The notes under the pieces: generated by a model
Databases searched by the model: none
Told to the model about the DNA's origin: nothing
What the model saw: the letters and a program-made list of their open reading frames with translations, nothing else
Shown: in pieces, positions 50,281 through 53,787 of the stretch
Layout: each line of letters opens with the position of its first letter
Position numbering within the stretch: position 1 is the stretch's first letter
Made by a program: the position numbers and the translations under genes
Origin: Arthrobacter sp. Soil736
GTDB taxonomy: Bacteria > Actinomycetota > Actinomycetes > Actinomycetales > Micrococcaceae
Assembly (NCBI RefSeq): GCF_001428005.1
Contig: NZ_LMSB01000008.1
Span: forward strand, 139,782-193,568
DNA length: 53,787 nucleotides
Direction of reading: 5' to 3'

Positions 50281-52053
50281 AGCACGCTCGATGCGACCAG
50301 CCGCACCAAGGGACGCTGGAAGCCCCGTGACGTGTGGTGCGCACTGGCGGGCGTCGTGTCGCTGGCGCTTGCCGCGGGGGCCGCCTCCACGGTGACCGTG
50401 CCCGTGAACAGCGACCTGGGGCTCGTCGGCGTGCTGCCCTACCCGTTCTGGGCGGGGGTCCTGCTTCTGAACGTCGCCTTCGTCGTGGCGCTGCGGGGGG
50501 ATGCCGCGGGCCCGGCCCGCCGCCCGGTCATGATCTGGCTCGTCGTGGTGCTCGTGCTCGTGCTCTTCGGGACCGCAGCCTTCGTGACGGACGTACCGCG
50601 GGGTGAGGTCGCGTTCCGTCATCTCGGCATCGCCGACGCCCTCTCGCGCACCCAGGGGATCGACCCGGACATCGACGCGTACTTCAACTGGCCGGGTTTC
50701 TTCGCCCTCCTGGCGACGGCGCTCCGGGCGACCGGTCTCGACCCGGTGGCCGTTGCCCTGTGGGCACCGGTGGTCGACATGGGTCTGTGGCTCGCTGCCC
50801 TGGGCGTGCTGACGCGCTACCTGACGCGTGATCCGCGACGGCGCTGGCTCGTGCTCTGGATCTTCTGCCTCGGCAGCTGGCAGGACCAGGACTACCTGTC
50901 TCCCCAGGCCTTCGGCTTCTTCCTGCACCTCGTCGTGATCGCGCTGGTCGTCGGCCCGTTGGCCGCGCGGCCCCCCGAGTTCCGCGGCTTCCGACGCGCC
51001 GACCTGGCGGCGTGGTGGCGAGGGCGGTCGCCCGCCGAGCCCCGGCCGGGGCACCGGGTGAGCGCCCTCGCGGTGACCCTCTTGCTCGTCACGGTCATCT
51101 GCGCGAGCCATCAGCTGACGCCGTTCATGTTACTCATCGCCATCACCGCTCTCACCCTGAGCGGACGTGTCTGGCCCAGCCGGCTGCCCCTGATCACCGC
51201 AGTCGTGCTGGCGCTCTGGCTCGTCTACCCCGCGAGTGCATACCTCGTCGGGCACCCACCCCTGGCGGACGCAGGACTGGAGGCCGCGACCGAGGCGAAC
51301 GTCGTCGACCGCCTGAGCGGGAACGCTGGGCACGTGCTCGTGGTGCAGGTCCGGGTCGTTCTCACCCTCGTGCTGTGGGCGCTCGCCGCGGCGGGGGCGG
51401 TGCGCGACTGGCGCAGAGGGCGTCTCGACATCCGGGTGGTCCTCCTCGCCGTCACCCCACTGCTGCTCTTCCCCGCGCAGTCCTACGGCGGGGAGATGCT
51501 CATCCGCGTCTCGCTGTTCGCCCTGCCCTTCATCGCCATGCAGGCGTGCTCGGTCCTGCTTCCCACGGACGGCAACACACGCCCCTCCTTCCGCGCCGCG
51601 GGGGGCCTTGCGCTCACCTGCTTCCTGCTGGCCGTGCTGACCGTGACGGGCCGGTACGGGAACGCCCGGTATGACGTCTTCACCGACAGTGAGATCGCCG
51701 CCGTCGCCGCCGTACAGCGTCTCGCGCCCCCCGGCTCGGCGATCATCTCGGCTGCCCACCCGACGCCGTGGCAAAGTGAAGACTACCTCGAACACAAGTA
51801 CCGGACGATCGACGACCTGTGCCGGTCCGACTTGTCGACGGCGACGTGCGGCCCACTCGTCTACGGCTACGCCCGGCACAACCCTGCCGGTGCCGTCGTG
51901 CTGCTCACGCGCGCGTCGCAGGCGAGTCTCGTACTGAAGGGGGCCAGCAGCACGCGCGGCTTCGCCGAGCTGGAGGCGTGGCTGAGCGCGCAGGACGGCG
52001 TGGAGCTCGTGTTCAGCAACGTCGACGCACGCGCGTACCGGGTGACGCCATGA
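50185..52053 (+). CDS. Polytopic GT-C-like membrane protein of the glycan operon
   Basis: Up to 622 residues; the start could be ATG 50185 (overlapping the flippase stop), 50215 (AGGG upstream) or 50275 (AGGA upstream). Only the last gives a protein without the repeat-encoded basic leader. About 11-13 membrane helices follow. The first large loop holds GIDPDIDAYFNWPGFFALLA, an acidic and aromatic loop like those of GT-C glycosyltransferases and polymerases. The C-terminal 150 residues are extracellular and soluble (APPGSAIISAAHPTPWQSED...), as in GT-C proteins. Likely the sugar polymerase or transferase of this operon, but not certain. Confidence 0.72.
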   Translation: MTARHAAGRAMTSTQPQAGRRPAARHAGRAMTSTLDATSRTKGRWKPRDVWCALAGVVSLALAAGAASTVTVPVNSDLGLVGVLPYPFWAGVLLLNVAFVVALRGDAAGPARRPVMIWLVVVLVLVLFGTAAFVTDVPRGEVAFRHLGIADALSRTQGIDPDIDAYFNWPGFFALLATALRATGLDPVAVALWAPVVDMGLWLAALGVLTRYLTRDPRRRWLVLWIFCLGSWQDQDYLSPQAFGFFLHLVVIALVVGPLAARPPEFRGFRRADLAAWWRGRSPAEPRPGHRVSALAVTLLLVTVICASHQLTPFMLLIAITALTLSGRVWPSRLPLITAVVLALWLVYPASAYLVGHPPLADAGLEAATEANVVDRLSGNAGHVLVVQVRVVLTLVLWALAAAGAVRDWRRGRLDIRVVLLAVTPLLLFPAQSYGGEMLIRVSLFALPFIAMQACSVLLPTDGNTRPSFRAAGGLALTCFLLAVLTVTGRYGNARYDVFTDSEIAAVAAVQRLAPPGSAIISAAHPTPWQSEDYLEHKYRTIDDLCRSDLSTATCGPLVYGYARHNPAGAVVLLTRASQASLVLKGASSTRGFAELEAWLSAQDGVELVFSNVDARAYRVTP

Positions 52054-52391
52054 GCGGCGGCGGCGTCAGCCGGCCCACCGTGGCGCTCGGTCTCGCGGCC
52101 GTCGCGCTGTCGGTGGTGACGCTCGTCGGGCTGCCGACACCGCTGCAGACGGTCGCCGCGACAGCCGTCCTCGTCCTGCTCCCGGGGCAGGCACTGGCCC
52201 GACTCACGCAGGTGACCGATCTCGCGCTCGGCGCGCTGCTCGTCCTGGCGCTCGGCCTCGCCGCGCTCACGGCGGTGTCCACGGCGATGTTCTACCTCGC
52301 TGTGTGGTCGTGGCAGGCGTGCGTCGTCACGATGGGCGTCATCACCGTCCTCGCGTGCATGGCACGCGCACGGCAGGAGGCGGCGTGCTGA
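52050..52391 (+). CDS. Small membrane protein, three predicted helices
   Basis: 113 residues from ATG 52050 (ATGA overlap with the preceding stop). Three hydrophobic helices: PTVALGLAAVALSVVTLVGL, TVAATAVLVLLPGQALARL and LGALLVLALGLAALTAVST, then a possible fourth. LLPGQALARL resembles the short motif at the start of several actinobacterial glycan-assembly membrane proteins, but there is no firm family. Cotranscribed; probably a subunit of the membrane glycan machinery. Confidence 0.7.
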   Translation: MSGGGVSRPTVALGLAAVALSVVTLVGLPTPLQTVAATAVLVLLPGQALARLTQVTDLALGALLVLALGLAALTAVSTAMFYLAVWSWQACVVTMGVITVLACMARARQEAAC

Positions 52392-52591
52392 TCGACCTGG
52401 CGGGACTGCTCGCGACTGCCGCCCTGCTCGTCACCCTCGTCGCGCTCGAGGTCCGACGCGCCGGACCAGAGACCGGGCAGCCCACACGCCCGAGGCTCCT
52501 CGGCCTAACGGTGAGCCGCAGGGTCGTCGCCGTCATTTGGACGATATACCTGCTCCTCTTCCTTCCACGCTTGCTGGGACTGCTCGCGTGA
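52385..52591 (+). CDS. Tiny membrane protein, two helices
   Basis: 68 residues from GTG 52385 with AGGAGG 4 nt upstream, overlapping the previous stop by 7 bp. Two hydrophobic helices (DLAGLLATAALLVTLVALEV; VVAVIWTIYLLLFLPRLLGL) with a basic Arg/Pro-rich loop between. Unknown family; retained because of the strong ribosome-binding site and the coupling on both sides. Confidence 0.62.
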   Translation: MLIDLAGLLATAALLVTLVALEVRRAGPETGQPTRPRLLGLTVSRRVVAVIWTIYLLLFLPRLLGLLA

Positions 52592-53640
52592 GCCGCGCGG
52601 CGCGGTGGTGGCTCCTCAGCGACCTCCACATGGGCGTGTCGGACGACGACCCCCGGCGCCCCGGCAGAATGCTGCCCGAGTTCCTGCGCCGCGAGGTGCT
52701 CGCAGCCTCCGGTCCGCAGCAGCACGTCGCCTTCGTCGGTGACACGTTCGAGCTGGTCGGGTTCGCCGAGGACGAGAGCCTGACCCGGCTCGAGTCCATC
52801 CTCGCCCGCCACCTCGACGCGTTCTGGGCGCTGGAGGCGTGTGCGGCGCGCGGCGTGCAGCTGCACTTCGTGTGCGGCAACCACGACGTGGAGCTGGCCC
52901 GGCCCTCGGTTGCCGCCCGCCTGTCGGCGCTGCTGTCACCCGTCGAGCCCACGCGGGTCCGGGTGCACCCGTGGTTCCTGCATGTGCCCCACGTGCTCGT
53001 GGCCGAGCACGGGCACCAGCACCACGCGCTGCACCGGATTCCCGAGGTGCTCCGCGCGGCGGTCAACGGCACCGACGAGCTGCACCTACCACCGCTCGCC
53101 GCCTGGAACGCCCATCCGTCGAGGTCGCGCCTGAGCCGTGCCGGGGCCGTTGCCCGGGCCTGCCTGGCGTCCGAGCTGGCGGAACGCCGCGTCCGGGAGC
53201 TCGCGTACGACGAGCTGTTGCAGACCGAGTCACTGCGGCTCGCGCTCGACGGGGTGGCCGTTCGGGACCTGGCGCGCCTGTCCCGGTTCCGGACGGTGTC
53301 GGCGCTCCTGGCCACCGCGACTCGCATGGTGCTCGGGGCCGCCGGGCGCAGAGTCGCCGGCGAGGAGGCTCCTGCTGCAGCGGGCCGGTTCGCACGTACC
53401 CTCGAGGCGCACGGTTCCGGGGTGGCCTGGTACGTCTCGGGCCACACCCACCGGGCCCTCGAGTCGGCGCTCGAGGCGTGCCCCACCCGGTACGTCAACA
53501 CCGGCACGTGGTGTTCGGACGTCCGCGGTCGCGGACCTGACCAGTCGGACCGTCGGGCGTTCCCGTACGCCGTGGTCGACGTCGCCCGCGACGGCGCCAC
53601 CAGCGGCGGGCTGCGGTACTGGCGTCCGGACGGTGGCTGA
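52588..53640 (+). CDS. Calcineurin-like metallophosphoesterase
   Basis: 350 residues from GTG 52588, overlapping the previous stop (GTGA). An earlier ATG at 52537 lies inside the small membrane gene and is less likely. Metal-site motifs in order: LLSDLHMG (D, H), FVGDTFELVG (GDxxE), FVCGNHDVEL (GNHD), AEHGHQHH and YVSGHTHRAL (GHxH). The dinuclear metal site is therefore complete. The middle is a helical insertion of about 100 residues. Resembles UDP-2,3-diacylglucosamine-type or nucleotide phosphoesterases; substrate unknown. Last gene of the operon; 53641-53787 shows no further gene. Confidence 0.85.
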   Translation: MSRAARWWLLSDLHMGVSDDDPRRPGRMLPEFLRREVLAASGPQQHVAFVGDTFELVGFAEDESLTRLESILARHLDAFWALEACAARGVQLHFVCGNHDVELARPSVAARLSALLSPVEPTRVRVHPWFLHVPHVLVAEHGHQHHALHRIPEVLRAAVNGTDELHLPPLAAWNAHPSRSRLSRAGAVARACLASELAERRVRELAYDELLQTESLRLALDGVAVRDLARLSRFRTVSALLATATRMVLGAAGRRVAGEEAPAAAGRFARTLEAHGSGVAWYVSGHTHRALESALEACPTRYVNTGTWCSDVRGRGPDQSDRRAFPYAVVDVARDGATSGGLRYWRPDGG

Positions 53641-53787
53641 GCCTTACCGTTGTCAGCGCACCAACCTACTTCTTCAGCGTGAGCACCAGTGTCATTTTCA
53701 GCGGTCCAGGGGCGTTACCGCGCCGTGGGGGTCGAAAATAGGGGGCGGCTGGCTTACCGGCTGTAGCTTGACGGCGGGGACGGCTGC

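Overview
The window is high-GC DNA with dense gene packing, frequent GTG/TTG starts and ATGA/GTGA overlaps. The gene set (argS, menC, glgX, PhoX, TrkH/TrkA, SARP/BTAD and NarL-type regulators) points to an actinobacterium, most likely an Arthrobacter/Pseudarthrobacter-type member of the Micrococcaceae. That placement is inferred from gene content and style; no 16S gene is present.

Layout. 1-0.7 kb: the 3' part of an IS3-family transposase carrying an in-frame 69-bp duplication. 0.9-7.0 kb: leftward housekeeping genes (argS, a Tat-type PhoX phosphatase, menC, a methyltransferase). 7.1-13.9 kb: two two-component systems. One is leftward: a NarL-type kinase with an unusual winged-helix/BTAD + receiver + LuxR-HTH regulator. 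The other is rightward: an MprB/MprA-like kinase and regulator followed by 11-bp-spaced direct repeats and a secreted-protein gene pair. 14-21.5 kb: a DUF3592-type protein, PAP2 phosphatase, methyltransferase, aminotransferase, MFS transporter and glgX. 21.7-26.9 kb: a signalling cluster with a small domain protein, a degenerate EAL protein, an HPt-like protein without its histidine, a CheY-like receiver and a PAS3-GGDEF-EAL protein. 27.2-34 kb: a secreted glycerophosphodiesterase-like protein, a small terminator-bearing gene, a potassium-transport block (30-residue membrane peptide, APC/KUP-like permease, TrkH, TrkA) and a paralogue of the small domain protein. 34.3-41.2 kb: an O-antigen-ligase-like/TPR membrane protein divergent from a 1576-residue secreted repeat protein. 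41.2-43.0 kb: an M14 carboxypeptidase with an overlapping upstream gene that looks like a detached propeptide, and a possible 50-codon gene in frame behind its stop. 43.3-46.5 kb: a self-sufficient CYP102-type P450-reductase fusion with a 2-bp frameshift near its C terminus. 46.5-53.6 kb: a compositionally distinct, tightly coupled rightward operon (HprK-like kinase, GT2, Wzx-like flippase, GT-C-like membrane protein, two tiny membrane proteins, a metallophosphoesterase). It looks like an acquired surface-glycan module behind a tRNA-like remnant.

Three patterns cut across genes. First, a family of 32-bp-period tandem/inverted repeats lies just behind the stop codons of four different leftward genes (argS, phoX, the phosphodiesterase, the permease). 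Second, a roughly 50-residue helical domain is shared by a standalone protein at 13.6 kb and the degenerate EAL protein at 22-23 kb. Third, a roughly 60-residue domain is shared by small proteins at 21.7 and 33.9 kb. The best candidates for undescribed biology are the degenerate phosphorelay/c-di-GMP cluster with its shared domain, the 32-bp repeat family, and the terminal glycan operon.
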